In this document: positions 1-9,918 of the stretch, piece by piece
How the letters are laid out: each line of letters begins with the position of its first letter
Numbering within the stretch: the first letter of the stretch is position 1
From: JBLHKT01 sp043101615
GTDB taxonomy: Bacteria; Planctomycetota; Phycisphaerae; Phycisphaerales; UBA1924
Direction of reading: 5' to 3'
DNA length: 44,458 nt
NCBI GenBank assembly: GCA_043101615.1
Contig: JBICID010000073.1
Span: forward strand, 1 to 44,458
Program-made: the position numbers and the translations under genes
The notes under the pieces: model-generated
Told to the model about the DNA's origin: nothing
Seen by the model: the letters and a program-made list of their open reading frames with translations, nothing else
Database searches by the model: none

Positions 1-34
1 GGAAGCCCGAGCACCCCCAACCGGAAGGGACACC

Positions 35-259
35 ATGTCCGACCACGTCTACAAGGTCATCGAACTCGTCGGGTCCAGCGCGGAGTCCTCGGACCGGGCG
101 GCGCACAACGCCGTGGCCGAGGCGGCCAAGAGTGTCCGCAACATGCGCTGGGCGGAGGTCGTGGAGACCCGGGCCCACATCGAGGACCAGCGGATTGCGC
201 ACTGGCAGGTGAAGCTGAAGATCGGCTTCACGCTGGAGGGCACGACCTCGGCGGGCTGA
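35..259 (+). CDS. Dodecin family flavin-binding protein
   Basis: A 74-residue protein of the usual dodecin size. Dodecins are small dodecameric proteins that bind and buffer flavins in the cytoplasm. The N-terminal VYKVIELVG strand, the helix with HNAVAEAAKSVRNMRWAEVVE and the final strands HWQVKLKIGFTLE follow the family's beta-alpha-beta-beta plan; the Trp at residue 39 lies where dodecins stack on the isoalloxazine ring. The start is preceded by AAGGGA at a suitable distance. It is transcribed toward the end of the minus-strand dockerin gene, with only 20 bases between them. Family assignment is firm; the bound ligand is inferred from the family. Confidence 0.9.
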   Translation: MSDHVYKVIELVGSSAESSDRAAHNAVAEAAKSVRNMRWAEVVETRAHIEDQRIAHWQVKLKIGFTLEGTTSAG

Positions 260-279
260 CCCGCACGCCGCGGGTGATC

Positions 280-454
280 TCAGGGGCATCCGGCCAGGAA
301 CGCGGCGATGAAGGCGCTGATGTCGCCGTTGTCGATGAAGCCGTCGTCGGTGAAGTCCGCCGCGAGGTCGCCCGCGAGGAACAGGGTGACGAAGTCAGAC
401 AGGTCGGCGTTGTCGAGCACGCCGTCGCTGTTGATGTCGGGCGGGCAGTCCTGG
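280..454. repeat. Near-identical dockerin module, copy A
   Basis: This 175-bp segment, which encodes the dockerin tail of the downstream gene, matches 1806-1980 with three mismatches by my count. Similarity drops abruptly just outside it although the two genes are paralogs along their length. Confidence 0.85.
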
Positions 455-1770
455 TAGGCCAGTGTGACGTCGTTGCCGTCCCCACCCGTGTAAGAGAGTT
501 TGAAGTTGAAGTTGGAGGCACCGACGGGCACGGTCACGGTGGCGCCCTCGGGGAGTCCGACGAACTGGCCGATCACCGGGTCGGCGTCGTCGTTGTCGAT
601 AAGTGTGATCACGTACCCGGGCGGCGGGTACAGGGCCCCGGGCGGGACGAGGACCAGCTCGCCCTCCAGGATGACCGAGCCGCCTGTGTGGATGACGACC
701 TTGTCGGAGACGAGCTGCATCTCGATGGTCGCGTTCGACCCCAGATGGAAGTTCCCGCGCACGAAAGCGGACCCGGGGAGGTCGCCGTAGGGCTTGACGA
801 GCCCGTCGTCGATCACCATGTCGAAGGGGGCGGGCCAGGAGCCGAACTCTGTCCAGCGGAGCTCGCCGCCGGTCATGGTGAACGCGTAGGTCGCGCCCGA
901 GTACCCGCGGTAGAGTCGCTGCACGTCGAGCGTGCCGCCCTCGAGCTTGTAGACGCCGTCTCCGGTGCCCTGACCGACGGTGATCTGCGTCGCGGTGACG
1001 ACGCCCCCGGTCTGGCGAGTGGTGCCGGACCCGTTGATCCCGCTCCTGAGGTGCCCGGCGTCGAGGGTCCCGCCGCCGATCCGGAGCAGGCCGATCGCCG
1101 AGGAGTTGTTGCCGATCAGCAGGTTGGTCGCGGCGACGTTGCCTGACACGAGCGTGAAATCGCCCTCGCCGCTGGAGCCGACCTGGAGCGTCGGGGAGTT
1201 GACAGATCCTCCGAACATGCCGAACGTGGCCGGGCTGGGCCCCGTCCCGGTGAGCGAGATCGAAGAGGTGGCATCGATCGAGCCGGCGTACATCTCGACC
1301 GCCCCGTCTCCGCCCGAGCCCACGAGCAGGCTGGAGACCATGACCACGCCGTCCTCTAGCTTGAGGTAGCCGTCGGCGCTGCTGGCGTTCACACCGATGG
1401 CGAGGTTGGTCGAGCAGTGCACCTCGGCGGTCCCCTTCATGAGCAGCGTCCCGCTGCCGCCGTTGCCGACGTGGAAGTGCGAGGTGTGGATCTCGCCCGA
1501 GTCCATCTTGATCGACCCGCCGGTTCCGGACACCAGTCCGAGGTACACGCCGCTCAGCAGCGGGGTCACCGCCGAGCCCATGTCAACCGTGGAGCCGTCC
1601 CAGATCCGCGGGGTTTCTCCGGCGATGGGGACGTGTCCGAGCGACCAGGCCGCGGGATCGGTCCAGACGCCGCCGGCGCCGCCGGTGTCCCACTCGTTGA
1701 GCTGGGCCCCGGCGCGAGTTCCGAGCGACAGCAGCACTGCGGCGGCGATGGTGCGGGTCGGTGCGGGCAT
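280..1770 (-). CDS. Secreted beta-repeat protein with C-terminal GC-type dockerin (copy A)
   Basis: A protein of 496 residues. I start it at the Met preceded by GAGAGG and followed by a signal peptide ending near GTRAGAQ; a longer in-frame start would place non-signal sequence first. The middle consists of Gly-rich repeats of roughly 45 residues (LLVGSGGDGAVEM, LQVGSSGEGDFTL, LLIGNNSSAIGLL), typical of a parallel beta-helix or stacked-strand ectodomain. The C-terminus starts CPPDINSDGVLDNADLSDF and holds two Ca-binding dockerin-like segments ending FLAGCP. It is the second gene of a minus-strand pair, 35 bases after the paralog. Export and dockerin architecture are clear; the ligand of the beta repeats is unknown. 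Confidence 0.85.
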   Translation of the reverse strand: MPAPTRTIAAAVLLSLGTRAGAQLNEWDTGGAGGVWTDPAAWSLGHVPIAGETPRIWDGSTVDMGSAVTPLLSGVYLGLVSGTGGSIKMDSGEIHTSHFHVGNGGSGTLLMKGTAEVHCSTNLAIGVNASSADGYLKLEDGVVMVSSLLVGSGGDGAVEMYAGSIDATSSISLTGTGPSPATFGMFGGSVNSPTLQVGSSGEGDFTLVSGNVAATNLLIGNNSSAIGLLRIGGGTLDAGHLRSGINGSGTTRQTGGVVTATQITVGQGTGDGVYKLEGGTLDVQRLYRGYSGATYAFTMTGGELRWTEFGSWPAPFDMVIDDGLVKPYGDLPGSAFVRGNFHLGSNATIEMQLVSDKVVIHTGGSVILEGELVLVPPGALYPPPGYVITLIDNDDADPVIGQFVGLPEGATVTVPVGASNFNFKLSYTGGDGNDVTLAYQDCPPDINSDGVLDNADLSDFVTLFLAGDLAADFTDDGFIDNGDISAFIAAFLAGCP

Positions 1771-1805
1771 GATGATCCTCTCAGGATGCGTGCTTTCGAG
1801 AGTGC

Positions 1806-1980
1806 TCAGGGGCACCCGGCCAGGAACGCGGCGATGAAGGCGCTGATGTCTCCGTTGTCGATGAATCCGTCGTCGGTGAAGTCCGCCGCGAGGTCGCCCG
1901 CGAGGAACAGGGTGACGAAGTCAGACAGGTCGGCGTTGTCGAGCACGCCGTCGCTGTTGATGTCGGGCGGGCAGTCCTGG
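1806..1980. repeat. Near-identical dockerin module, copy B
   Basis: Partner of 280-454: 175 bp with three differences. It codes for the last 57 residues of the upstream gene of the pair. Confidence 0.85.
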
Positions 1981-3293
1981 GCGTTGAGGACCACGTCGTT
2001 GCCGTCCCCGCCGGCATAGGTGATGGTGTAGCTCACGGGGCTGCCGTTCACGGTCGCGTTGACGGTGGCGCCCTCGGGCAGGTTGAGGAACGTGCCGGTC
2101 ACGGGGTCGCTCCCGTCGTTATCGATGAGGACGAACTCGTCGGAGGGCGCGGGCTGGCTGAAGACGAGCGTGAGGAGGGAGCCCTGGAGGCTCACGGCGC
2201 CGACCACGTCGATGCGGTCCGAGGCGTCGGGGGTGTCGAGCTGGTACCGCACCGACGCGTTGGCCCCGAGCTCGAACGCGCCGTAGACCGTGGTGACCCC
2301 GATGAGCTTGCCGTTGGGGAGGACGAGGCCGCCGCTCGGGTCGAGGTCGAAGGGGTTGCCGGGCTGCCCCCACTGGTCGACGATGAGCGTGCCGCCGATC
2401 ATCTGGAAGCTCTTGGTGCCCTGTCCCGGGAACAGCAGGCCGATGTCGAGCACGCCCCCCTGGAGGGTGAGCAGCCCGGAGCCGCCGGCGTTGATGAAGG
2501 ACGTGAGCAGCACGGTGTCGGCGGTGCAGGTGCCGCTGTTCTGGACGAGCGTCGCGCCGGAGGTGTCGCCGATCTGGATGGTGGCCGCGGCGAGCTCGCC
2601 CGTGCCCGAGATGCCCAGGGAGCCCTGGTTGCCGTTGGCCGGCCCGGCGCCGATGACGACGCTGCCGAAATCGGCGGTGCCGCCGGTGATGGTGTAGGCG
2701 CCGGTGCCGGCCTCGTCGGTGATGAGGGTGGGCGCGATGACGTCCCCGCCGGTCTGGAAGAAGTAGCCCTGGCCCGAGGCGCCGGTGCCGAGCCGGAGCT
2801 GCCCGGCCTCGAGCGTGCCCGCGCTCATGTCGTACTGGGCGAACCCCTGCAGCCCGAGGATCATGGTGTCGGCGTAGAACTGGCCGCCGGTGACGACCGC
2901 GGAGGCGTCGGAGGCGAAGGTGACGCCCATCTCGACGCTGTCGGCGTCGATGGTGTTGCCGGGCCCCATGTCGAGGTCGCCGTCGCCATCCTGCGCAACC
3001 ACGAGGTAGCCAGGGTTGAGGGTGACGCCCTGGTTGTCGGGCAGGATGAGCGTGCCGCTGGTGCCGGTCGCCAGCCCGATGTTGACCGAGCCCAGGGCCG
3101 GGGTGCTGGTGGTGAGCAGGACGATGGAGCCGTCGGTGATCACGGCGAGGTGGCCCGAGGCCGGCGTGACGCCCAGCGACCACTTGTTGGGCTCGTCCCA
3201 GAGCCCGAGCATGGACCCGGTCCGCGCGTTGACCTGGGAGAGCGACGCCCCGGCACAGGCGGCGAGGGTTCCGGCGGCGACGATCCTGAGCAT
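1806..3293 (-). CDS. Secreted beta-repeat protein with C-terminal GC-type dockerin (copy B)
   Basis: A protein of 495 residues. The start is the Met of MLRIVAAGTLAACAGASLSQ, preceded by a GGGGA ribosome site and followed by a signal peptide; the upstream in-frame extension lacks these features. The ectodomain has the same opening as copy A (LGLWDEPNKWSLG versus EWDTGGAGGVWTDPAAWSLG) and the same Gly-rich stacked repeats, followed by a conserved block (DNDGSDPVTGTFLNLPEGA). The tail is a dockerin pair from CPPDINSDG to FLAGCP. It is first in the two-gene unit and has a promoter candidate at 3320-3348. It is probably a surface or extracellular protein; no enzymatic motif is visible. Confidence 0.85.
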   Translation of the reverse strand: MLRIVAAGTLAACAGASLSQVNARTGSMLGLWDEPNKWSLGVTPASGHLAVITDGSIVLLTTSTPALGSVNIGLATGTSGTLILPDNQGVTLNPGYLVVAQDGDGDLDMGPGNTIDADSVEMGVTFASDASAVVTGGQFYADTMILGLQGFAQYDMSAGTLEAGQLRLGTGASGQGYFFQTGGDVIAPTLITDEAGTGAYTITGGTADFGSVVIGAGPANGNQGSLGISGTGELAAATIQIGDTSGATLVQNSGTCTADTVLLTSFINAGGSGLLTLQGGVLDIGLLFPGQGTKSFQMIGGTLIVDQWGQPGNPFDLDPSGGLVLPNGKLIGVTTVYGAFELGANASVRYQLDTPDASDRIDVVGAVSLQGSLLTLVFSQPAPSDEFVLIDNDGSDPVTGTFLNLPEGATVNATVNGSPVSYTITYAGGDGNDVVLNAQDCPPDINSDGVLDNADLSDFVTLFLAGDLAADFTDDGFIDNGDISAFIAAFLAGCP

Positions 3294-3319
3294 GCTGTCC
3301 CCTTCGAGCGAGAAGGCGC

Positions 3320-3348
3320 AGCATACCCGAGATCGGGGGTGGCTCCAA
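3320..3348 (-). promoter_or_regulatory. Promoter candidate for the dockerin gene pair
   Basis: On the minus strand TTGGAG (3343-3348) and TATGCT (3320-3325) are 17 bp apart, and the start codon follows about 26 bases after the -10 box. The -35 context GTGTTTGGAGC recurs in front of the minus-strand gene that starts at 16408. Confidence 0.55.
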
Positions 3349-3368
3349 ACACCGCGTCGGGAGTGCCC

Positions 3369-3418
3369 AAAAAGCGCCAGGGCCGCCCCCGTTGGGATAG
3401 GGCGGCCCTGCACGCGCT
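3369..3418 (-). terminator. Strong hairpin with T-run, upstream of the dockerin pair
   Basis: CAGGGCCGCCC (3378-3388) pairs perfectly with 3400-3410 around an 11-nt loop. The stem extends by AGCGC/GCGCT across a 3-nt bulge. On the minus strand a run of T follows (A's at 3369-3373 on the plus strand). It lies just upstream of the promoter candidate at 3320-3348, so it would stop transcripts entering from 3.4-3.8 kb. Confidence 0.6.
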
Positions 3419-3830
3419 GCGATCACCCGAGCACCCCGGGTGACTGTGCCAGCGACTCACGTCGCTGGGTCTCGGCAAGGGTCATCCGCCCCTGCGGAGG
3501 AGAGAGAGATTCCGAACGATCGCGGCTACGCGAACGCACGAACGCCCACACGCCGGGACACGACAGCACGGGCTCCGTCCCGCGGCGAGATGATTCGAAC
3601 TCGATCCAGCCCCGAGGGGCCCGGTCAGAACGACCGTCACTACAGCGGCCAGAACGGCCACCGCCCGATCCGCACCATCGATGACGAGTGTTCCGAGAAC
3701 TTCGGCAGATTCGCGCCGATTTCTCCCACACCATGATTCACGGCACGGCAACGGTCTGCCCGCCGAGCCTCGGAGGCGCTGCCAGACGCACCCCAAGGCC
3801 CCGGGAATCCACGATGGCTATCTTCACCGC

Positions 3831-5479
<1,649 letters not shown>

Positions 5480-5498
<19 letters not shown>

Positions 5499-6580
5499 CT
5501 CACGCGCGGCACCTGCTGGCTGGCGCAGTGGATCGCGCCCAGCCCCCAGATCAGCTCCGTGCAGTCGATCCCGATCACCTCGTGGTCCGGCAGCGCCTCG
5601 TCCAGGATCGCCAGCGCACTCGCGTCGTTTACCTTGTCCCGGAACGTCGGCACCAGCAGCGCCCCGTTGACGAACAGGAAGTTCAGGTAGGTCGCGGGCA
5701 GGCGGGTGCCCTCCCGCTCCACGCGTCCCGGCATCGGCAGCACGCACAGGTCGAACGGGTGGCCGTCCTGGTCGCGGAGCGCCCCGCACCGGTCGATGGC
5801 CTCACGCAGGACGGCGTGGTTCGGGTCCGACGTGTCCGGCTCCTCTGCGACCGCGATTGTGGTCGGATTTAGGAACCGGGCCAGGTCGTCCACGTGCCCG
5901 TCGGTGTCGTCGCCCTCGATGCCCTCGCCCAGCCAGAGGATGTGGGACTGCCCGTAGAAGTCGCGGAGGTACCGCTCGATCTCGTCGCGTCCGAGCCCCG
6001 GGTTCCGGTTGGGATTCAGCAGGCACGACTCGGTCGTCAGCAGGCACCCCTTGCCGTTCACGTCGATCGCCCCCCCCTCCATCACGATCCCCGGCTCGAA
6101 CAGCGGCAAGCCCAGTTCCTCGGCAATCCGGACGGGAACCGCGTCGTCGAGGTCGTACGGCGGGTACTTGCCGCCCCACGCGTTGTACCCCCAGTTCACC
6201 ACCGCCAGCTCCCTCCCCCCCTTCTGCCCCTCAGTCTCACGCACCAGGAACGCGGGGCCGTGGTCGCGGCACCAGGACTCGTTGGTCCGGATGTGGTGGA
6301 AGGTCACCCGCCCGAGGTCCACGCCCTCGGATGCCAACACGTCGCGGACTTCCCGCTCGTGGTCCCCGTCGAGCACGTTCAGGTGCACTATCTGGCGCGG
6401 CGTGATGGCCTTGAAGATGGCCGCGAATTGGGCGGGGATCCGGTCGTAGTACCCGGGGAACGAGATCCCCTCCGGACGCGGCCACGAAAACCACGTGCCG
6501 GACTGCTCCTCCCACTCCGCGGGGAAGCGGTAGCCGAGTTCGGCGGGGGTCTTGTCCGTGATGCGGCGGAATCGAGACAT
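5480..6580 (-). CDS. aguA: Agmatine deiminase
   Basis: A protein of 366 residues, the usual length for the agmatine deiminase/peptidyl-arginine deiminase fold. It should hydrolyse agmatine to N-carbamoylputrescine and ammonia in the cytoplasm. Visible motifs are WCRDHGP (103-109, Asp and His of the active site), VMEGGAIDVNG, the GDDTDGHVDD segment and GAIHCASQQ with the expected nucleophile Cys352. It lies downstream of aguB on the same strand across a 97-base gap, so together they form the two-step agmatine-to-putrescine route. It is convergent with the AbgT transporter, overlapping it by 19 bases. Confidence 0.92.
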
Positions 6581-6633
6581 CGTGCGGCGGCCGGTGGGTG
6601 GAGTCGATCGGTCGGTCGTGGTTGATGGAGAAA

Positions 6634-6660
6634 CCCGATGAAGGCCGCCCCGTCATCGGG
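6634..6660. repeat. 27-nt hairpin repeat, copy 1
   Basis: The CCCGATGA/TCATCGGG stem encloses GGC-NNN-CCC and is followed by GCACCCG. It lies in the aguB-aguA gap, 18 bases 3' of the aguB stop. It belongs to the same family as 9003-9029 and 10108-10134, and this copy has the most decayed tip. Confidence 0.75.
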
Positions 6661-6677
6661 GCACCCGTCGATGGGTA

Positions 6678-7613
6678 TCAGTCGATGTACCGCTTCGTGA
6701 TCGGCTCGTACGCGTCGATCCGGCGGTCACGCAGGAAGGGCCAGTGCGTGCGGCTGAACTCCACGCGGCTCAGGTCGCAGTCCACCACCAGCACCTCCTC
6801 GTTGTCGGTCGAGGCCCGCTTGAGCACCCTCCCGTCCGGGGCCGCGACGAACGACTGGCCCCAGAACTCGATGCCCGCCTCGCTGTACGGCTTGCCGTCC
6901 GGGTCGAGCACGCGCTCGTGCCCGATGCGGTTGGGGGCGGCGACGAAGCACCCGTTGGCGATCGCGTGCGACCGCTGCATGACCTCCCAGGAGTCGTGCT
7001 GGGCCACGCCGTACTCGTCCTTCTCGGCCGGGTGCCATCCGATCGCGGTCGGGTAGAACAGGATCTGGGCCCCCTGCAAGGCGGTGAGGCGGGCGCCCTC
7101 CGGGAACCACTGGTCCCAGCAGACCAGCACGCCGATGGTGCCGAACGCGGTGTTCCAGACCCGGAAGCCGGTGTCGCCCGGCGTGAAGTAGAACTTCTCG
7201 TAGTAGTGCGGGTCGTCGGGGATGTGCATCTTGCGGTAGACGCCCATGAGCGAGCCGTCGGCGTCGATGACCACGGCCGTGTTGTGGTACAGCCCCTGGG
7301 CCCGACGCTCGAAGAGGCTGCCGACGATCACGATGCCGTGCTTCCTGGCCAGGGCCTGCATCGCCTCGGTCGAGGGCCCGGGGATGGGCTCGGCGTAGTC
7401 GAAGAAGCGGTGGTCCTCGCCCTGGCAGAAGTACAGGCTGGTGAACAGCTCCTGCGTGCAGACGATGTTGGCGCCCTGCTCCGCGGCCCGCTCGATGAGT
7501 TCCATCTGCTTTGCGCGGTTGGCGTCGGGCGACTCGACGCAGGCGAACTGCGTGAGGCCGAGCTTGACGGTGCCGGTGCGGACGGCGCGTGCGGTGGTGG
7601 TGTGTTCTGTCAT
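6678..7613 (-). CDS. aguB: N-carbamoylputrescine amidase
   Basis: A 311-residue nitrilase-superfamily enzyme that converts N-carbamoylputrescine to putrescine, CO2 and ammonia. The Glu-Lys-Cys triad is present as E55 (CTQELF), K128 (YRKMHIPDD) and C165 (LVCWDQWFPE). The segments YYEKFYFTPGDTGF and WHPAEKDE are typical of plant-type AguB. The start is the Met of MTEHTTT; on the minus strand TATCCT ends 6 bases before it and no Shine-Dalgarno site is present, so a leaderless mRNA is likely. It is first in the aguB-aguA unit. The extra upstream in-frame residues look like untranslated DNA. Confidence 0.93.
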   Translation of the reverse strand: MTEHTTTARAVRTGTVKLGLTQFACVESPDANRAKQMELIERAAEQGANIVCTQELFTSLYFCQGEDHRFFDYAEPIPGPSTEAMQALARKHGIVIVGSLFERRAQGLYHNTAVVIDADGSLMGVYRKMHIPDDPHYYEKFYFTPGDTGFRVWNTAFGTIGVLVCWDQWFPEGARLTALQGAQILFYPTAIGWHPAEKDEYGVAQHDSWEVMQRSHAIANGCFVAAPNRIGHERVLDPDGKPYSEAGIEFWGQSFVAAPDGRVLKRASTDNEEVLVVDCDLSRVEFSRTHWPFLRDRRIDAYEPITKRYID

Positions 7614-7782
7614 CGCGCAAGGATAGGCGTTGGCGTGCCCCCTCCTTCTCGCGTAGGGAGAAGGCACCGGAACGCCGCGTGCACTCGAAGCCCCTTCTCC
7701 CCGCGGGAGGGGGGCTTCGACCGCCTGCTTCTCGAGCATTCTCTACACACAGGTCTACGAGCCCGGATCTCTCAGAACAGAC

Positions 7783-7810
7783 TCGACACCCAGCCGTCTC
7801 GCTGTAGTAT
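7783..7810 (+). promoter_or_regulatory. Promoter candidate for the dockerin gene at 7830
   Basis: TCGACA at 7783-7788 and TAGTAT at 7805-7810 are spaced 16 bp apart. A Shine-Dalgarno site follows in a short leader. Confidence 0.45.
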
Positions 7811-7829
7811 GGAAGTGAGAGGAGCCTTC

Positions 7830-8714
7830 ATGTTCTCGATCCGTGCCCGCACGCTCGTCGCGACGTTTGCCTGTTCGCTCGCGCCCGCCGCGCTCGCGCA
7901 GTCGCTGGATACAGTGGCCGTGACGATCGCCGATTCCGATATCGACGACATCTTCTCGGAACGAAACGTGGACGAGCAGTACGGCACGGACGGCGTCTTC
8001 GCCTCCAGCGGTGTCTCGACCGGGGCCTCCGGGTTCGCGCGGGCCACCGCCACGTACGGCTCCCTGAAGACGCTGGTGGACGCGAGCGCTTCCGACCCCG
8101 AACTGGCCATCGCGCAGGCCGAGGCCCGCTTCTCCGACGTCATCGTGATCTCCGCCGACCCGGACGATTTCCCGTTCACGGCCATCACCGTGATTCTGGC
8201 CTACCGGTTTGATGGGAGCGTCCAGATCAGCGGCGACGCCGAGTACAACGCCCAGTTCCGCGTCACCTTCGAGAGCGACTTCGACGTCAACGAGACCGGC
8301 TCGGTCGCCTTCACCACCACCGTCGGGGAGTCCGGCAACGGCAACCCGTTTCAGGCCCAGCTCAACGCCCCGTTCGTGGTCCACGCCGAGATGAGGCTGC
8401 AGGGCAGCGCCACGGACGGGCGGGCCCTGGTCGACCTCGAGAACACCGGCGCCCTCACCGGCGTCACCGTCAAGCAGGGCCCCAACGTCGTGGCCCCGGC
8501 GCTCTACACCGTCACGAGCTGGTCGGGCGAGTTCGCCTTCTCCCCCGCCTGTCCGCCCGACGTCAACGGCGACGGCGTGCTCGACAACGGCGACATCGCC
8601 GCGTTCGTGCAGCTCTTCCTCGCCGGCGACCTCACGGCCGACTTCAACCCCGACGGGGTGCTTGACAACGGCGACATCGCCGCGTTCGTTCAGGCCTTCC
8701 TCGCCGCCTGCTGA
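7830..8714 (+). CDS. Secreted protein of unknown fold with C-terminal dockerin pair
   Basis: A protein of 294 residues. The start has a GAGAGGAG ribosome site and is followed by a signal peptide ending in APAALAQ. The ectodomain (about 25-235) is rich in beta-strand-like and acidic stretches (FASSGVSTGASGFARATATYG, AYRFDGSVQISGDAEYNAQF) and I do not recognise its family. The tail is CPPDVNGDGVLDNGDIAAF, with a second repeat ending FLAAC, so the last dipeptide is Ala-Cys where the other five dockerin proteins have Gly-Cys. A promoter candidate precedes it (TCGACA, 16 bp, TAGTAT at 7805-7810). Downstream lies a long hairpin-rich gap. Confidence 0.82.
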   Translation: MFSIRARTLVATFACSLAPAALAQSLDTVAVTIADSDIDDIFSERNVDEQYGTDGVFASSGVSTGASGFARATATYGSLKTLVDASASDPELAIAQAEARFSDVIVISADPDDFPFTAITVILAYRFDGSVQISGDAEYNAQFRVTFESDFDVNETGSVAFTTTVGESGNGNPFQAQLNAPFVVHAEMRLQGSATDGRALVDLENTGALTGVTVKQGPNVVAPALYTVTSWSGEFAFSPACPPDVNGDGVLDNGDIAAFVQLFLAGDLTADFNPDGVLDNGDIAAFVQAFLAAC

Positions 8715-8758
8715 CCCCCCCACCCCCCCCACCCACCCCATTCCTCGCCTTCGGGTGG

Positions 8759-8786
8759 CGTACTTTGACCCGAAGGGCAAAGCACG
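8759..8786 (+). repeat. 28-nt hairpin family, member 1
   Basis: The 5' stem CGTACTTTG and 3' stem CAAAGCACG are paired with one mismatch. They enclose a single bulged A, then CCC, GAA and GGG. It starts 45 bases after the dockerin stop at 8714. Confidence 0.75.
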
Positions 8787-8801
8787 AGAGCACGGGCAGA
8801 A

Positions 8802-8829
8802 CCGCCTTCGCCCACCGGGTCGAAGGCGG
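8802..8829 (-). repeat. 28-nt hairpin family, member 2 (inverted)
   Basis: CCGCCTTCG pairs perfectly with CGAAGGCGG and encloses CCC-ACC-GGG with the bulged base on the 3' side. It is therefore the same design read on the minus strand. Confidence 0.75.
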
Positions 8830-8860
8830 GCACCGGTGGTTGGGCATTGGGTCCGGGTGC

Positions 8861-8888
8861 CACGGGTTGACCCGAAGGGCAACCCGTG
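8861..8888 (+). repeat. 28-nt hairpin family, member 3
   Basis: CACGGGTTG pairs perfectly with CAACCCGTG around a bulged A and CCC-GAA-GGG. The tip equals member 1 while most of the stem differs. Confidence 0.78.
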
Positions 8889-9002
8889 AACAGGGCGTGA
8901 AGGCACACGGCTTGCAAGACAAGCCGCGGCAACCGGGAAGAAGGCTTTTTTACGGTCCGCACGCGACCACTTCACCTTGCTTGGCGGGTGTCAAGCACAT
9001 CG

Positions 9003-9029
9003 CCCGATGAAGGCTGCGCCTTCATCGGG
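9003..9029. repeat. 27-nt hairpin repeat, copy 2
   Basis: CCCGATGAAGGC pairs perfectly with GCCTTCATCGGG around TGC. With its flanks (CG on the left, GCACCCGGC on the right) it forms a 38-bp direct repeat with the copy at 10108, differing at two positions. Confidence 0.8.
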
Positions 9030-9043
9030 GCACCCGGCAAAGC

Positions 9044-9309
9044 CTCAGACCCGGACACGAGACCCCCTGACCCGTGCCCGGGTCTGAGTCCTCGAAGGCC
9101 CGGTCTCGGGACGTCCAAAGACCAGGGATCAAACCAAAGACTCCGGGCCTTCGGCTTCGCCTCAGATCCGGGCACGCTCAGACACGGGCACGAGACCCCA
9201 TGACCCGTGCCCGGGTCTGAGTCCTCGAAGGCCCGGTCTTGGGACGTCCAATGACCAGGGGTCAAACCAAAGACACCGGGCCTTCGGCTTCGCCTCAGAC
9301 CCGGGCACG
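9044..9309. repeat. 133-bp tandem duplication upstream of the RAYT gene
   Basis: Two units with a constant offset of 133 bp (for example 9073/9206 and 9145/9278) differ by scattered substitutions. Each contains inverted copies of the 16-mer CTCAGACCCGGGCACG. Confidence 0.8.
9267..9309 (+). repeat. 43-bp inverted repeat, left arm
   Basis: This arm is the reverse complement of 9919-9961 with one mismatch in 43. It lies 40 bases before the RAYT start codon. Confidence 0.85.
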
Positions 9310-9349
9310 CTCAGACCCGGGCACGGTCGCGGCGCGATACCTTGGCACC

Positions 9350-9892
9350 ATGTCCCATCGTCGCAAACTCAGGCGTTTCGAGATCCCGGGTCAGGCGCGG
9401 TTCCTTACGTTTTCCTGCGAGTCCCGGCTCCCGCTTCTCACGGCTCCCGGTGCGATGCGGGCCTTCGCCGAGTCGCTCGCCTCGGCGCGAGATTCGGGGT
9501 CGTTCGAGTTGTTTGCGTGGGTCGTGATGCCCGAGCACGTGCACCTGCTGATCCGGCCGCGGCTCCCGGAGCACCCCGTGCCCGGCATCCTGCGATCGAT
9601 CAAGGAGCCCGTGGCTCGCTCGGTGCTCCGTTCGATGCGAGAGGCCGACTCGCACTGGCTTGGGCGGATCACCCGGTCGAACGGGCGGGCGCGGTTCTGG
9701 TTGGAGGGGGGCGGGTTCGACCGGAACGTCCGCGACCGGCGAGAGCTGGCCGGGGAAGCGGCGTACATCCATCACAACCCGGTGCGACGAGGGCTCGTCG
9801 AAGTCGACACAGAGTGGGCGTGGTCATCGGCCCGCTGGTACGCCGGGGAACGCGAGAACCAGGTCCCCATCGACCCGATCCCCCCGGTCTGA
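9350..9892 (+). CDS. REP-associated tyrosine transposase (RAYT, Y1/HUH family)
   Basis: A protein of 180 residues, the normal RAYT size. It has the HUH motif in VVMPEHVHLLI (His63-Val-His65), the RFLTFSC opening and the helix with the candidate nucleophile Tyr139 in AAYIHHNPVRRGLV. RAYTs are single-copy relatives of IS200/IS605 transposases that cut and join single-stranded REP hairpins. Here the gene is framed by 43-bp inverted repeats, about ten copies of a CTCAGACCCGGGCACG 16-mer and two 27-nt hairpins, as expected for a RAYT with its cognate repeats. TACCTT ends 6 bases before the chosen ATG and there is no ribosome site, so the message may be leaderless. The frame is intact. Confidence 0.9.
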   Translation: MSHRRKLRRFEIPGQARFLTFSCESRLPLLTAPGAMRAFAESLASARDSGSFELFAWVVMPEHVHLLIRPRLPEHPVPGILRSIKEPVARSVLRSMREADSHWLGRITRSNGRARFWLEGGGFDRNVRDRRELAGEAAYIHHNPVRRGLVEVDTEWAWSSARWYAGERENQVPIDPIPPV

Positions 9893-9918
9893 TCTCACCC
9901 AGAACCGATGCTCAGAAC

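Larger units (their letters stand above)
3294..3830. other. Divergent intergenic region with a hairpin cluster
   Basis: No convincing gene is present in these 537 bases. It holds the promoter and terminator listed separately. It also holds two further perfect hairpins: TCACCCG/CGGGTGA at 3423-3443 and CCAGCGAC/GTCGCTGG at 3449-3468. The rest, up to the transporter start, shows nothing I recognise. Confidence 0.5.
8715..9002. other. Hairpin-rich intergenic region
   Basis: No gene is visible. After a C-rich run (8715-8740) come three 28-nt hairpins (8759-8786, 8802-8829, 8861-8888), then CGGCTTG/CAAGCCG (8908-8926) and a T-run at 8945-8951. The right part runs into the repeat nest around the RAYT gene. 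Confidence 0.6.

Noticed and set aside
3575..3625. T-loop-like GATTCGAAC suggesting a tRNA
   Set aside because: The flanking bases do not pair as a T-arm and no acceptor or anticodon arm can be drawn on either strand.
3423..3734. Possible minus-strand gene ending just before the terminator at 3418
   Set aside because: Arg- and Ser-rich translation with no family resemblance and no ribosome site; it looks like a by-product of high GC.
8715..8740. C-rich run after the dockerin stop as a functional element
   Set aside because: Simple low-complexity sequence with no partner to pair with.
9036..9330. CRISPR array suggested by regular repeats
   Set aside because: The period is 133 bp, the whole unit is repeated without unique spacers, and no cas gene is nearby.
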